Of a stretch of 64,000 bases of DNA, positions 36,113 through 45,213 are shown piece by piece. This DNA is from an uncultured Lachnospiraceae bacterium (GTDB lineage: Bacteria; Bacillota; Clostridia; Lachnospirales; Lachnospiraceae): NCBI GenBank assembly GCA_902489645.1, contig CABUAW010000006.1:6616-70615 (forward strand), given 5' to 3'. A model generated the notes under the pieces. That model searched no databases, was not told the origin of the DNA, and was given only the letters and a program-made list of their open reading frames with translations. Both the position numbers and the translations under genes were made by a program. How positions within the stretch are numbered: position 1 is the stretch's first letter; each line of letters starts with the position of its first letter.

Positions 36113-37556
36113 TGCCGGCCACCTCCCTGATTGCTGACGTAATAATGAATGTTCCCTGTTCATCCATTAAAATATCCTTTGCACGCACTCCAAGCTCCCG
36201 GGCCAGAATCTCATGGACACGCGGCCCGCAGAAGCCTCCCTGACAGCGGCCCATTCCCGCATTGCAGCGCCGTTTAATGGCGTCGATGGTCCGGGGAACA
36301 ATCGGTCTGTGAATTGCTTCAACGATTTCTCCCTCCGTAACGGTTTCACACCGACAGATAATTCTTCCATACAAAGGATTTTCTGAAATTAATTTTCGTC
36401 TTTCTTCATTATTCAGCCTGCGAAAGCGCACCGTTTTTCTCTGATTTATCCAGCGTTGTTTCGGCTGCAGCTCAAGTCCGCACTGAACCAGTATTTTTTC
36501 CGCTTCCTCCGCAATGGCCGGCGCGCTTGAAAGACCGGGCGATTTGATTCCGGCCAGATTAATAAAATGGGGACAGATTGGCGATTCTCCAATCACAAAA
36601 TCCGGAATTTGGGTATTTGGCCGCACTCCGGCGTATTCATGAATAATTTCTCCAAAATCAATGCCCGGCACAGAACGATGCCCCTCCCCTTTCAGCAGTT
36701 CAAGGGTTGCCGGGTTTGTGCCCACATGGTCGCCGTCCTGCACCTCATAACAATCCGGCCCCACAAGCAGATTACCATGCACTGTCGGCGTCACGCAAAT
36801 CCCTTTAAACCCGTGTTCATCCGGACAGGGAAATACAATGGAATGTAATTTTTCCCCTTCCCCTTTATCAAGTACATAATACTGCCCGGCAAAATTTGTC
36901 TGATACAAATTCGTTCCGCCAACCATTCGATAAATCCGGGCCGACCACCCGCCGCCGGCATTGACCACATATTTTGCTTCATATGTCCCCGCCGTTGTCG
37001 TCACGACAAAATGGCCGTGAATCCTCTCGATGGCCGTCACTTCGCAATCCAGCTTTATTTCCGTGCCGTTACGCACGGCCGTTTCCGCCATTGCAATACA
37101 ATATTCCCAGGGGTTAATAATCCCTGAACCCGGCGCATACAGCGCGGCCTTAATCCCGGGATTCAACGCCGGTTCCAGCCTCAACGCTTCGTTCCGGTCA
37201 ACGATTCGGACGCCCTCAGCGCCATTGGCCACGCCCCGCCGATACAGTTCTTCAATATAATTTAATTCGTGGGGATTGTCATAAGCAATGACAAACGTCG
37301 GCATCGAAAGACGTTCAACATCCAGCTTTTCGCAGATTTCTTTCGCCAGTTCAATCCCCCGTATATTTAGTTTTGCTTCCATACTCCCCACCGGACAGTC
37401 AAATCCGGCATGAAGAATGGCGGTATTGGCCTTTGTGCAGCCATTGGCCACATCATTATAGCGTTCACATATGCATACGGATAACTCGTATTTCGACAAC
37501 TGATAAGCCACGGCCGCGCCGACAACACCGCAGCCGACAATCAAGACATCATACAT
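36096..37556 (-). CDS. FAD-dependent hydroxyacid/glycerol-3-phosphate-type dehydrogenase with BFD-like [2Fe-2S] domain
   Basis: 486 aa from the ATG at 37556 (AGAGGTGG upstream). A DAO-type FAD domain opens with VLIVGCGVVGAAVAYQLSKY and includes KANTAILHAGFDCPVGS, as in L-2-hydroxyglutarate oxidase and GlpA (COG0579). The C-terminal domain (about 395-470) carries cysteines IICRCETVTEGE and CNAGMGRCQGGFC, the pattern of a bacterioferritin-associated ferredoxin-like [2Fe-2S] cluster. It probably oxidises a 2-hydroxy acid or polyol phosphate and hands electrons to the next flavoprotein. The actual substrate is not readable. Confidence 0.85.
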   Translation of the reverse strand: MYDVLIVGCGVVGAAVAYQLSKYELSVCICERYNDVANGCTKANTAILHAGFDCPVGSMEAKLNIRGIELAKEICEKLDVERLSMPTFVIAYDNPHELNYIEELYRRGVANGAEGVRIVDRNEALRLEPALNPGIKAALYAPGSGIINPWEYCIAMAETAVRNGTEIKLDCEVTAIERIHGHFVVTTTAGTYEAKYVVNAGGGWSARIYRMVGGTNLYQTNFAGQYYVLDKGEGEKLHSIVFPCPDEHGFKGICVTPTVHGNLLVGPDCYEVQDGDHVGTNPATLELLKGEGHRSVPGIDFGEIIHEYAGVRPNTQIPDFVIGESPICPHFINLAGIKSPGLSSAPAIAEEAEKILVQCGLELQPKQRWINQRKTVRFRRLNNEERRKLISENPLYGRIICRCETVTEGEIVEAIHRPIVPRTIDAIKRRCNAGMGRCQGGFCGPRVHEILARELGVRAKDILMDEQGTFIITSAIREVAGNEGGI

Positions 37557-37570
37557 ACGTCCACCTCTTT

Positions 37571-38317
37571 CTACCACCATTTAATCTGTTCCGTAATATA
37601 CTGTCTCTTTTCAATAAATTCGGGAGATGTGACATCCCTCGGCCGCGGCAGGTCAATATACAAATCTTCTTTAATCGTCGTCGGCTTATTCGACAAAATC
37701 AATACCCGTTCCGCCAGATATACCGCTTCTTCAATGTTATGGGTAATAAACAATACGGTCGCTCCCGTATTTTTCCACAGGCGCAGCACCTCATCCTCCA
37801 GATAAAACCGCAGTTTAATATCCATCTGTCCATAAGGCTCGTCCATGAGAAGCAAATCCGGATTCATGGCAAATGCCCGCCCGATAATAATTCGCTGTTC
37901 CGTTGATACGGATAACTGATGGGGATAAGCGTTTCGGAATTCTTCAAGCCCCATCAGCTTAATAATATTTTCAACGCGGACATCCATCTCCGCCTTCGGC
38001 ACCTTTTTTAATTCAAGACCAAACCGCAGATTCTGTTCCACCGTCTTCCATGGAAGGGCTGACGGTTCCTGAAATACAAAGGCCAGATTGTGCTTCTTCG
38101 GGTCAGCGCTTTCACCGTCAATCAGCAAATCTCCCTTTGTCGGCATATAAATACGTGTCAGCAGATTCAAAAATGTTGTCTTTCCGCAGCCTGTCGGTCC
38201 GACAATACAGATAAACTCCCCTTTTTTTACATTGAAAGAAATATCATTCAGCACCTGCAGACTCCCGAAATTTTTCGTCAGATTATGAACCTCAACTTTA
38301 TATTCACTCTTACCCAT
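37571..38317 (-). CDS. NitT/TauT-type ABC transporter ATP-binding protein, degenerate signature
   Basis: 248 aa. Walker A GPTGCGKTT, Q-loop VFQEPSALPW, Walker B LLLMDEPYG and H-loop FITHN are present. The signature LSGGQ is replaced by LSVSTEQR and the D-loop by GQMD. The second ATPase of the operon has canonical motifs, so the importer may use an asymmetric ATPase pair with one consensus and one degenerate composite site. It lies 14 nt upstream of the flavoprotein gene. Confidence 0.88.
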   Translation of the reverse strand: MGKSEYKVEVHNLTKNFGSLQVLNDISFNVKKGEFICIVGPTGCGKTTFLNLLTRIYMPTKGDLLIDGESADPKKHNLAFVFQEPSALPWKTVEQNLRFGLELKKVPKAEMDVRVENIIKLMGLEEFRNAYPHQLSVSTEQRIIIGRAFAMNPDLLLMDEPYGQMDIKLRFYLEDEVLRLWKNTGATVLFITHNIEEAVYLAERVLILSNKPTTIKEDLYIDLPRPRDVTSPEFIEKRQYITEQIKWW

Positions 38318-38335
38318 TTCTTTCCTCCATGCTTT

Positions 38336-39097
38336 CTACAATGCCAAATCTGTATTTTCCGAAATTTCTTTTCGGATTTTGAGAAACTTCGTATCAATGG
38401 TATTTCTGGGGCGCGGCAAATCGATGTCATAAATCGCCTTAACATGGGCCGGACAATTGCTTAACAGCACAATACGGTCTGCCAGATAAATCGCCTCTTC
38501 GATATTATTCGTCACAAAAACCACCGTCCGCTTTTCTGTCTCCCAGATACGCTGTATTTCCTCCTCCATGGCATATCTTGTCTGTGCGTCCAAAGCCCCA
38601 AAGGGTTCATCCATCAAAAGAATTTCCGGATTATTCGCATAGGCTCTGGCAATACTGACACGCTGCTTCATGCCGCCGGAAAGCTCGTCAGGATAGCTTT
38701 TTTCAAATCCCTGAAGGCCCACCAGACGAATATATTTCCGGGCGATTTCCCGCCGTTCTTTTTTCGCCATTCCTTTAATTTTCAAGCCGAATTCGACATT
38801 TTCCATAACCGTTTTCCAGGGCATCAGCGCCCGCTTCTGAAAAACCATACCGATACGTTCATCGCTGCCATGAATCGCTTCGCCATCCAGGAGAATTCTT
38901 CCGTCCACCGGTTTTTCCAGTCCGGCTATCATATTTAACAATATGGTCTTACCGCAGCGTCCCGGTCCCAAAAGGACAAGAAATTCCGAATCCCGCACGT
39001 CTATGGATACGTCCACGGCCGCATCAAACACCTGACGGTTGACAATATAGCTTTGGGAAATATGTTCCAATTTCAATTTGATTTTTTCGTTGTCCAT
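38336..39097 (-). CDS. NitT/TauT-type ABC transporter ATP-binding protein
   Basis: 253 aa from the ATG at 39097. Walker A LGPGRCGKTIL, Q-loop VFQKRALMPW, signature LSGGMKQR, Walker B LLMDEPFGALD and H-loop FVTNN (Asn replaces the usual His) are seen. It energises uptake through the two permeases upstream. The start overlaps the end of the adjacent permease gene by 25 nt. The longer ORF start at 39181 is not needed: no ribosome binding site serves it. Confidence 0.88.
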   Translation of the reverse strand: MDNEKIKLKLEHISQSYIVNRQVFDAAVDVSIDVRDSEFLVLLGPGRCGKTILLNMIAGLEKPVDGRILLDGEAIHGSDERIGMVFQKRALMPWKTVMENVEFGLKIKGMAKKERREIARKYIRLVGLQGFEKSYPDELSGGMKQRVSIARAYANNPEILLMDEPFGALDAQTRYAMEEEIQRIWETEKRTVVFVTNNIEEAIYLADRIVLLSNCPAHVKAIYDIDLPRPRNTIDTKFLKIRKEISENTDLAL

Positions 39098-39894
39098 GGG
39101 CAGATAATCCTTTCTAAAAATTGAATGACAATGGCAAGTAAATAACCGACAACACCGATACAAATCATGGAAAGCAGGCAAAGAGGATAATCCCCGGAAT
39201 CCATTCCCCGGATAATAAGAAAGCCGACACCGGATTTGCCTCCGAGCATCTCGGCTGCCAGTACGACCATCCAGCCCGCGGAGGTCGAATTGCGAATACC
39301 GGCAAAAATGGCGTCCAGCGCCGAAGGAATCGCGATTTCAAATAACATCTGACGGCCGTTTGCATGAAAAATTGTTCCGATATCCAAATATTCCTGCAAA
39401 ACATTGGATATACCGGCCTGCGTATTGACAACAACCGGCATCAACGCCCCCACAAATACAATCAGAACCTTTGGAAATTCGCCCGTACCAAACCACATTG
39501 TCACAAGCGGTACCCAGGCCAGCGGCGGAACTGCTCGGAAAGCCGTAAAAACAGGACCGAAGATGGCATTGGCTTTTTTATTCCATCCGATTAAAATGCC
39601 AAAGGATATGCCAAGCGTCCAGGCAAAGGCCAGGGCGATAAACACGCGTTTCAGGCTGGCCCATATGTGACCCAGCAATCCAAGATTTTTAATGGGTTTT
39701 TCCAGAATTTTCAAATAGCGCTCCCACACCTCGACGGGCGACGGAAATTTGGACATCGTTCCCGACGAAGCCAGTATCCAGAGACAAATTAACAGGATAA
39801 TGGACAGTACCGGCAAAAACCTGTAAATACGCTTACGCAGCAACTCCTTCCTCTCATATTCGCTGAGGAACAGTTCTTCTTTTTCTTTTTTCAT
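39073..39894 (-). CDS. NitT/TauT-type ABC transporter permease
   Basis: 273 aa from the ATG at 39894 (GAGGTGG box), chosen over a GTG at 39903. About six membrane helices are seen. The cytoplasmic coupling (EAA-like) loop reads IFHANGRQMLFEIAIPSALDAIFAGI. It pairs with the second permease encoded just upstream. The start overlaps that gene's stop by 4 nt. Confidence 0.9.
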   Translation of the reverse strand: MKKEKEELFLSEYERKELLRKRIYRFLPVLSIILLICLWILASSGTMSKFPSPVEVWERYLKILEKPIKNLGLLGHIWASLKRVFIALAFAWTLGISFGILIGWNKKANAIFGPVFTAFRAVPPLAWVPLVTMWFGTGEFPKVLIVFVGALMPVVVNTQAGISNVLQEYLDIGTIFHANGRQMLFEIAIPSALDAIFAGIRNSTSAGWMVVLAAEMLGGKSGVGFLIIRGMDSGDYPLCLLSMICIGVVGYLLAIVIQFLERIICPWTTKKSN

Positions 39895-40733
39895 TTTTTC
39901 CACCTCAGAACCTTTCCTTCAACAAGGCCTAAAAGCCAGGTGAAAATAACGCCAAGTACGCCGATAATAACAATGCCCAGAATGATAATATCCGGTCTTG
40001 CAAAGGAACGCCCCTGCTGAATCATATAACCAAGGCCTGCGTTGGCCGCCAGCATTTCCGCCGCAACCAGCGTCGCCCAGGCATTCCCCAAAGCGACACG
40101 GATACCCGCAAATGTCATCGTCATTGCCGACGGAATTCCAATTCTTCGAAATATGGTAAGATTCGATGCACCGCATATTTTCCCGACATTAATCAGTGTT
40201 TCGCTTGTCTGCCGGATACCCGTATAGGCATTGATGACACAGGGTACAAAGGCGGAAAAAAACACGATAAATGCTTTCGCCTGCAGGCCAAGTCCCAACC
40301 AGATGATTGTAATCGGAATCCAGGATACCGGAGGTATCGGGCGCAGGATTTCAAAAATCGGGCGCATAAAGCTGTCAAAGCCTTTAAACCAACCCATGAA
40401 TAATCCCAACGGGACGCCGATGACAATGGCCAGTAAAAATCCGGTCAAAGCGACCTGGAGGCTGGACAGGATATGTACGCCGAGTACCGCTCCATCCGGA
40501 TTCGGGTCGGACCATTTTTCAAAAAATAATCGAATGACATCCGTCGGCATCGGCACATATCTGCTTGGCAGTAAATCGGCGCCAACGGCCAACTGCCAAA
40601 TCAGCAAAAATCCAAAAATACCGGCAATGGAAAGCATGGTCAACTGATAGGTATTCCGCCGCTTTTCAGACTGTACCTTCCCAATACGTTCTTCATTCGT
40701 CAACCGCCGTACGGTTTGTTCACTATCGTTCAT
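39891..40733 (-). CDS. NitT/TauT-type ABC transporter permease
   Basis: 280 aa from the ATG at 40733 with GGGAGGTG upstream. Six helices are predicted. The coupling loop includes ICGASNLTIFRRIGIPSAM. It belongs to the same importer as the second permease and the two ATPases. A hairpin with a U-tract (40758-40802) lies between it and the substrate-binding protein gene and probably lowers expression of the membrane and catabolic part relative to the binding protein. Confidence 0.9.
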   Translation of the reverse strand: MNDSEQTVRRLTNEERIGKVQSEKRRNTYQLTMLSIAGIFGFLLIWQLAVGADLLPSRYVPMPTDVIRLFFEKWSDPNPDGAVLGVHILSSLQVALTGFLLAIVIGVPLGLFMGWFKGFDSFMRPIFEILRPIPPVSWIPITIIWLGLGLQAKAFIVFFSAFVPCVINAYTGIRQTSETLINVGKICGASNLTIFRRIGIPSAMTMTFAGIRVALGNAWATLVAAEMLAANAGLGYMIQQGRSFARPDIIILGIVIIGVLGVIFTWLLGLVEGKVLRWKK

Positions 40734-40757
40734 CTCGCACCTCCCTGCAAAACACAA

Positions 40758-40802
40758 CAAAAAAGAGAATCTCTCCCAGAAAGGATATCATTCTCTTTTT
40801 TG
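40758..40802 (-). terminator. Intercistronic attenuating hairpin after the binding-protein gene
   Basis: AAAAAGAGAAT / ATTCTCTTTTTT (40801-40790 with 40770-40760) with a T-run on the minus strand. It sits inside the operon, between the binding-protein stop and the first permease, as is common in ABC importer operons. Confidence 0.7.
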
Positions 40803-40825
40803 GGCATTTCATATATTTTTATACC

Positions 40826-41998
40826 TTATTTTTCAGATGCCTCTGCAATCGCAGGATTTACTAAGCCCTTATCCACAATCGTCTGACGGTCCTCTTCCGT
40901 ATAATTACCAAGGGTAATGAAGAAATCCAGGGTTTCAAACAACTGGTTTGTAGCCTCTGTCACCGTTTCGCCGCTGCCGTTTCTGTCCTGCGCTTCTGTC
41001 GTCATATCGGCAATCGCGTCGGCCAGGGACGTACACTGGAACTCTTCCAGCAGGCGCTGCGCCGTCGTTTCAGTGACGGCAATTCCTTCATCGTCACAGG
41101 AATCTGTGAACAGTTCCACGGCCTTTGCCATATTTTCTTCACTTTCCTGGCACCATTCCCAGGTCAGGTAATATACCTGATAAGCCGTTGTTATCAAGTC
41201 TGTCTTATTTTCAATCGCGTCATTGGTTGCGCAAATCGTACTGATATTATTCAGTCCCATCTGACCAATATCTGTGATGCGTACATATCCTTCCTCTTCG
41301 GCCTGAACGGCAAATGCGTTCCAGACGCACATGGCATCGCCCGAGCCTGTCTCAAATGCCGTCAGGCAGGTACCTACGGCCGTATCTGTGATGGTGATGC
41401 CATATTCATCCAAATCCGTGATGCCAATGCTGGCCATATATTGCATAAACATATACTGCAATGTCGTTCCTTTATTCAGCAGTATTTCCTTTCCGCGCCA
41501 ATTTTCAGGGTCTTCCGGATTCTCGGCAAGCTCCGTATCCTGACGCACGAATAACGCCGTATTAAATTCATTATCGCAAATACCAATCATATTGATATCA
41601 TAGTTCTTCATACCGTTTAAAGCGCCCGGCGCTCCAACGTCGCAAATATCCCAATCCGCACTGGCTTCCATCATCGCCGGTCCGCCGGTAAACGATTGAT
41701 ATTCCACATCAATATTTAATTCATCAAAAAATCCCATCTTATCCGCCACATACCATGGCATGGAATGGGCCGAACCGGCAAAAAATCCAATACTTAATGT
41801 TGTTCTCTCGTCCAGCGGTGTCAATCCCAGGGTTGTCGACCCCGTTTCCGTACCTTCCTCCACGCTTTCTTTTGTTTCCTCATTTTCAGCCGCTGCGGCT
41901 GTCGTTTGACTGGAACCTGCCGAATTGCCGCAGGCTGTCATCAGCCCCATAACTGCAGCCAGACCGAGCGCCGTTAAAACCCTAAAACTTTTTTTCAT
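40826..41998 (-). CDS. NitT/TauT-type ABC transporter substrate-binding lipoprotein
   Basis: 390 aa from the ATG at 41998 (AAAGGGGGA box). The signal peptide ends in lipobox LMTAC (Cys 20), followed by a Ser/Thr/Glu-rich linker to about residue 48. The mature part is a type-2 periplasmic-binding fold of the NMT1/SsuA class (LSIGFFAGSAHSMPWYVADKMGFF near 65; YQSFTGGPAMMEA). It binds the imported solute at the cell surface. It is the first gene of the eight-gene operon, divergent from a LacI regulator. Linked dehydrogenases and a LarA-like protein suggest a carboxylate substrate; this is inference. Confidence 0.9.
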   Translation of the reverse strand: MKKSFRVLTALGLAAVMGLMTACGNSAGSSQTTAAAAENEETKESVEEGTETGSTTLGLTPLDERTTLSIGFFAGSAHSMPWYVADKMGFFDELNIDVEYQSFTGGPAMMEASADWDICDVGAPGALNGMKNYDINMIGICDNEFNTALFVRQDTELAENPEDPENWRGKEILLNKGTTLQYMFMQYMASIGITDLDEYGITITDTAVGTCLTAFETGSGDAMCVWNAFAVQAEEEGYVRITDIGQMGLNNISTICATNDAIENKTDLITTAYQVYYLTWEWCQESEENMAKAVELFTDSCDDEGIAVTETTAQRLLEEFQCTSLADAIADMTTEAQDRNGSGETVTEATNQLFETLDFFITLGNYTEEDRQTIVDKGLVNPAIAEASEK

Positions 41999-42115
41999 GA
42001 AAATAATCCCCCTTTTCTTTTTGGTTGAAGCAGCTATCTTTGCTACGCAAAACAATTCTATCATTTTTGCGTTATTTTTTCTACTTTTTTCGTTATTTTT
42101 GCTCTCTGTTTTTGT

Positions 42116-42127
42116 GCAAACGTTTGC
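42116..42127. promoter_or_regulatory. Palindromic LacI-family operator
   Basis: GCAAACGTTTGC is a perfect 12-bp palindrome with the central CG typical of LacI/GalR operators. A further GCAAAC half-site lies at 42138-42143, inverted relative to the second half. It sits between the divergent importer operon and the LacI-type gene, so it probably controls one or both. It also resembles a CcpA cre site, so catabolite control is an alternative. Confidence 0.7.
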
Positions 42128-42149
42128 TTTGCCCCAGGCAAACAGATTC

Positions 42150-42178
42150 TATACATTTTTATGCGTTTATGGTATAAT
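42150..42178 (+). promoter_or_regulatory. Promoter of the LacI-type regulator
   Basis: TATACA (42150-42155), 17 nt, TATAAT (42173-42178), 35 nt before the start codon and 22 nt after the palindromic operator. Confidence 0.55.
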
Positions 42179-42212
42179 AACTTAAAATAAACATAGGCAG
42201 AGAGGTAAGAAA

Positions 42213-43241
42213 ATGTCTTTAAAAAGTATTGCAGAAGAAGTAGGTGTCTCTATCTCAACCGTATCGCGTGTTCTTAATCAGGAGAATACATCCGCAGCCA
42301 GCAAGGAATTGCAGCGCAAAATCCGGAGTGTCGCACAAGCCCAGGGATATGTACCCAGCCATACGGCCAAACGGCTGAAGAAAAGCAAAACGCATACACC
42401 GTCTGCTCCCCGCACATTATGCTGCCTGTATGCCTGTCCGCCACAGGAGACCAAAGACGACCCTTTTTATTCAAAACTTCTTGAAAGTATTGAACGTGAG
42501 GCGCTTAACCATAATTATATTGTTAAATATTCCTTTTTACCCACCGCTCTGAATCATCTGGACGTGGTCTTTGATTTACCTGCCGACTCCCCGGAATACG
42601 TCATTGTCCTTGGACGTTTCGAACAGGAGCTTTTTGATAAATTTCAAAAATATTTTAAAAAGATTGTCTATATTGGCCTGAATACGCTGGATATTCCATG
42701 CGACCAGATTATCTGCAATGGATTTGATATGGCCCATGACGCCATCTTCTATCTCCATTCACTCAATCACAGAAAAATCGGCTTTCTCGGCGGCCATGAG
42801 GCCCGGTTCCGCGGTTATATTGCTTCCATGCAGGAGCTTGGCCTTACTGTTGACGATACGTACATCGTCAATGACATCCCCCTTTCCATGGAAGGCGGTT
42901 ATGAGGGGATGCTTCGTCTTTTGGAAAAGGCGCCCGATATGACCGCTGTATTTTGCGCCAACGATATGGCGGCCATCGGGGCTTTACGCGCCTGCCATGA
43001 TAAGGGTCTCCGAATTCCCGATGATATTTCGCTGCTTGGAATAAACGATATTGAGAATATCCGGTACACCACGCCGGCCCTCTCAAGTATCCGCGAACCC
43101 TTAGATGAAATGGGACGCATGGGCGTGAATCTGCTTTTGGACCGAATCGACCGCAGTCACTCTTCTTACGTTAAAGTCTTTTTCCCTTTTAACATCATAA
43201 AAAGAGAGAGCTGTAAAAAACTCTCCCCTGAAAAAAAATAA
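42213..43241 (+). CDS. LacI/GalR-family transcriptional regulator
   Basis: 342 aa with an AGAGAGG box. The N-terminal HTH reads LKSIAEEVGVSISTVSRVLN, with the hinge helix near 50-58. The ligand-binding domain has the typical HRKIGFLGGHE, FCANDMAAIGAL and LLGINDIEN segments. It probably controls the divergent importer/oxidoreductase operon through the palindrome at 42116-42127. Linker residues 58-66 are basic. The inducer is unknown. Confidence 0.93.
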   Translation: MSLKSIAEEVGVSISTVSRVLNQENTSAASKELQRKIRSVAQAQGYVPSHTAKRLKKSKTHTPSAPRTLCCLYACPPQETKDDPFYSKLLESIEREALNHNYIVKYSFLPTALNHLDVVFDLPADSPEYVIVLGRFEQELFDKFQKYFKKIVYIGLNTLDIPCDQIICNGFDMAHDAIFYLHSLNHRKIGFLGGHEARFRGYIASMQELGLTVDDTYIVNDIPLSMEGGYEGMLRLLEKAPDMTAVFCANDMAAIGALRACHDKGLRIPDDISLLGINDIENIRYTTPALSSIREPLDEMGRMGVNLLLDRIDRSHSSYVKVFFPFNIIKRESCKKLSPEKK

Positions 43242-43242
43242 A

Positions 43243-43287
43243 GGTTCTGCTGCACATTTGTCAGTGATGTGCAGCAGAACCTTTTTA
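43243..43287 (+). terminator. Terminator of the LacI-type gene
   Basis: A 15-bp perfect stem GGTTCTGCTGCACAT / ATGTGCAGCAGAACC (43243-43257 with 43267-43281) followed by TTTTT. It overlaps the end of the convergent YhaN-like gene. Confidence 0.9.
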
Positions 43288-45213
43288 TTCCATATACACC
43301 GGCGTATATTCTATGCCAAGCCGCTCCAACGCATCCATTTCCCGATGCTGGCAGGTAAACAAAATGACCTGAGCAAAACCCTGGGTGCTAATCCAGGCCA
43401 GTGTCCGTGCCAGCCGACGGTCATCATAAAAAACAAAGCTGTCATCAAAGATAACCGGCATATTGCCATCCGGAAAAAGAAGTTTTACCATAGCCAGCCG
43501 CAGCGCCAGGTAAAGCTGCTCCCGTGTACCCGTGCTGAGCTGGCCGCACTCCACAAAACGGCCCTCCGTATCCACCTTGAGATTCAGCTCATTATCCACA
43601 ATCACCCGCTCATACCTTCCTCCGGTAAGCTCCCACATCATCCGGGAAACCTCCTGATTTAAAGCCGGTCCGAAATCAGAGTGAATCTCCTCCGACAAAT
43701 CCCGTATAATAGAAATACATTCATCAATGATGGCCGCCTGTTCCTGCGCATCCGCCGCCTCTGCGGAAAGCTGTTCCATCTCGGACAATAGGGCCTCCCG
43801 TTCCATTTCCTTTTGTTCCATGGCTTCCTTCCGGACGAAAAGGCGCTCCAGAGATTTCGTAAGGGTCTCTTCCTGCTCCCGCAGCGATTCCATCCATTCT
43901 TCCCCGTCTTCACCTTCCACATCTAAAGATATGTCCTCGCCGTATTTTTCCAGATAGGGCTGCAGAGGAATCTGTATCTGTTCATATTTTTCTCTTAAAG
44001 CTCTCAGTTCCTCTTTCATCTGCCGCAGCATTTCTCTGCTGCCCCGTCCGAACATATGCTGTTCCATTTCATCATGGAGCGCATCCAGATTTTCCTTACA
44101 TTCACTGAGCCTGCGTCCCATCCGCTTCCGGCCGGCCTGCAATAATACGGCCGTCGCCGCCAAAATTGCCACGAACACCAGAAGAATTCCCACACGCACC
44201 GCTATATTGCTTTTCAGGAAAAAGACAGCAATCACCGGTATGAGGCCGAACATCATCACCGAAAACAAAATCGCCAGATTTCTGCCCATCAACTGTCCAT
44301 AACGGTCCGAAAGGTCGTCGTATGCTTCATTGGCCGCATCCCACCGTTCTTTAACCGCATCAAAATCCGCTTCCGCCGTTTCATGCTTCATTTTTTCATA
44401 AGCCGCCTTTTTCTGCTGATATTGGGCGGCCACATAATTATTTTCCTCAATCAGCCGGATAGCTTCCATCCGTTCCTGCTGTTCTTTTTTTCGGTTTTCC
44501 CGGCCGGCCGACTGCTCTGTCTGACGCCTTTTCCGAAGTTCCTCCAGCGCCTGCTGCTGCTTTTGGATATCATTTAAAAGCCGGTGCTGCTCTGCCTCGC
44601 CCGCATCGAGGTCCGCCATCTGCCCTTTCAGTTCCTGAATCCTGCTTTGCGAACTCCGGTCCAAATGGGCTTTCTTCTCTTTCCGCAGGTAATCCAGGGT
44701 CTGCTGTAAATCCACATCCTGATTTTTCGTCTGCTGAATATTCGCCATACAGGTCTGCAGAGTCAGGCCAAACCGGGCATCAATGCGGCTTTCCAGTTGG
44801 CCGATACTCAGCGTATTTTTAAAATTTGTTCGATTAAGTCCCTCAATCAGTGTATCTATCTGCCCGCCCGGAAGCTGTATTTCTTTTCCGGTTCGAAGCT
44901 GTTCCACCCGGAAAAATTCATCTTCTTTATAAAAATTCCGTGTCAAACGGTACATTTCGCCGTGATGCTCAATGACCATGGAACCTTCGTAATTCCTGCC
45001 CTGAGCCCATGGCTGAAATCTGGAATATTCGTCTTTTTTCGACGCTTTTCCGCGAAGCCGTTCCACGCCAAACAGCATGGCCTGAATAAATTGATGAAGC
45101 GTGGACTTTCCCGCTTCATTTTCGCCATAGATGACATTTATTCCCGGGGAGAGCCGTAAACTTTGCTGATGAAAACGTCCAAAATGGGATATATTTAATG
45201 TGTCGATAATCAT
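43285..45213 (-). CDS. YhaN-like SbcC/Rad50-family ATPase
   Basis: 642 aa. N-terminal P-loop YGENEAGKSTLHQFI (residues 30-44) in an AAA_27/YhaN-type head. Coiled coils span about 180-290 and 360-500. Two hydrophobic helices near 312-362 (LFSVMMFGLIPVIAVFF, VGILLVFVAILAATAVLL) suggest the hinge region is membrane-attached, as in YhaN. The C-terminal head has LSTGTREQLYLALRLAM (signature) and PVIFDDSFVFYDDRRL (Walker B). Its start overlaps the exonuclease gene stop by 4 nt. The pair resembles SbcCD and probably acts in DNA end processing. Confidence 0.85.
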   Translation of the reverse strand: MIIDTLNISHFGRFHQQSLRLSPGINVIYGENEAGKSTLHQFIQAMLFGVERLRGKASKKDEYSRFQPWAQGRNYEGSMVIEHHGEMYRLTRNFYKEDEFFRVEQLRTGKEIQLPGGQIDTLIEGLNRTNFKNTLSIGQLESRIDARFGLTLQTCMANIQQTKNQDVDLQQTLDYLRKEKKAHLDRSSQSRIQELKGQMADLDAGEAEQHRLLNDIQKQQQALEELRKRRQTEQSAGRENRKKEQQERMEAIRLIEENNYVAAQYQQKKAAYEKMKHETAEADFDAVKERWDAANEAYDDLSDRYGQLMGRNLAILFSVMMFGLIPVIAVFFLKSNIAVRVGILLVFVAILAATAVLLQAGRKRMGRRLSECKENLDALHDEMEQHMFGRGSREMLRQMKEELRALREKYEQIQIPLQPYLEKYGEDISLDVEGEDGEEWMESLREQEETLTKSLERLFVRKEAMEQKEMEREALLSEMEQLSAEAADAQEQAAIIDECISIIRDLSEEIHSDFGPALNQEVSRMMWELTGGRYERVIVDNELNLKVDTEGRFVECGQLSTGTREQLYLALRLAMVKLLFPDGNMPVIFDDSFVFYDDRRLARTLAWISTQGFAQVILFTCQHREMDALERLGIEYTPVYME

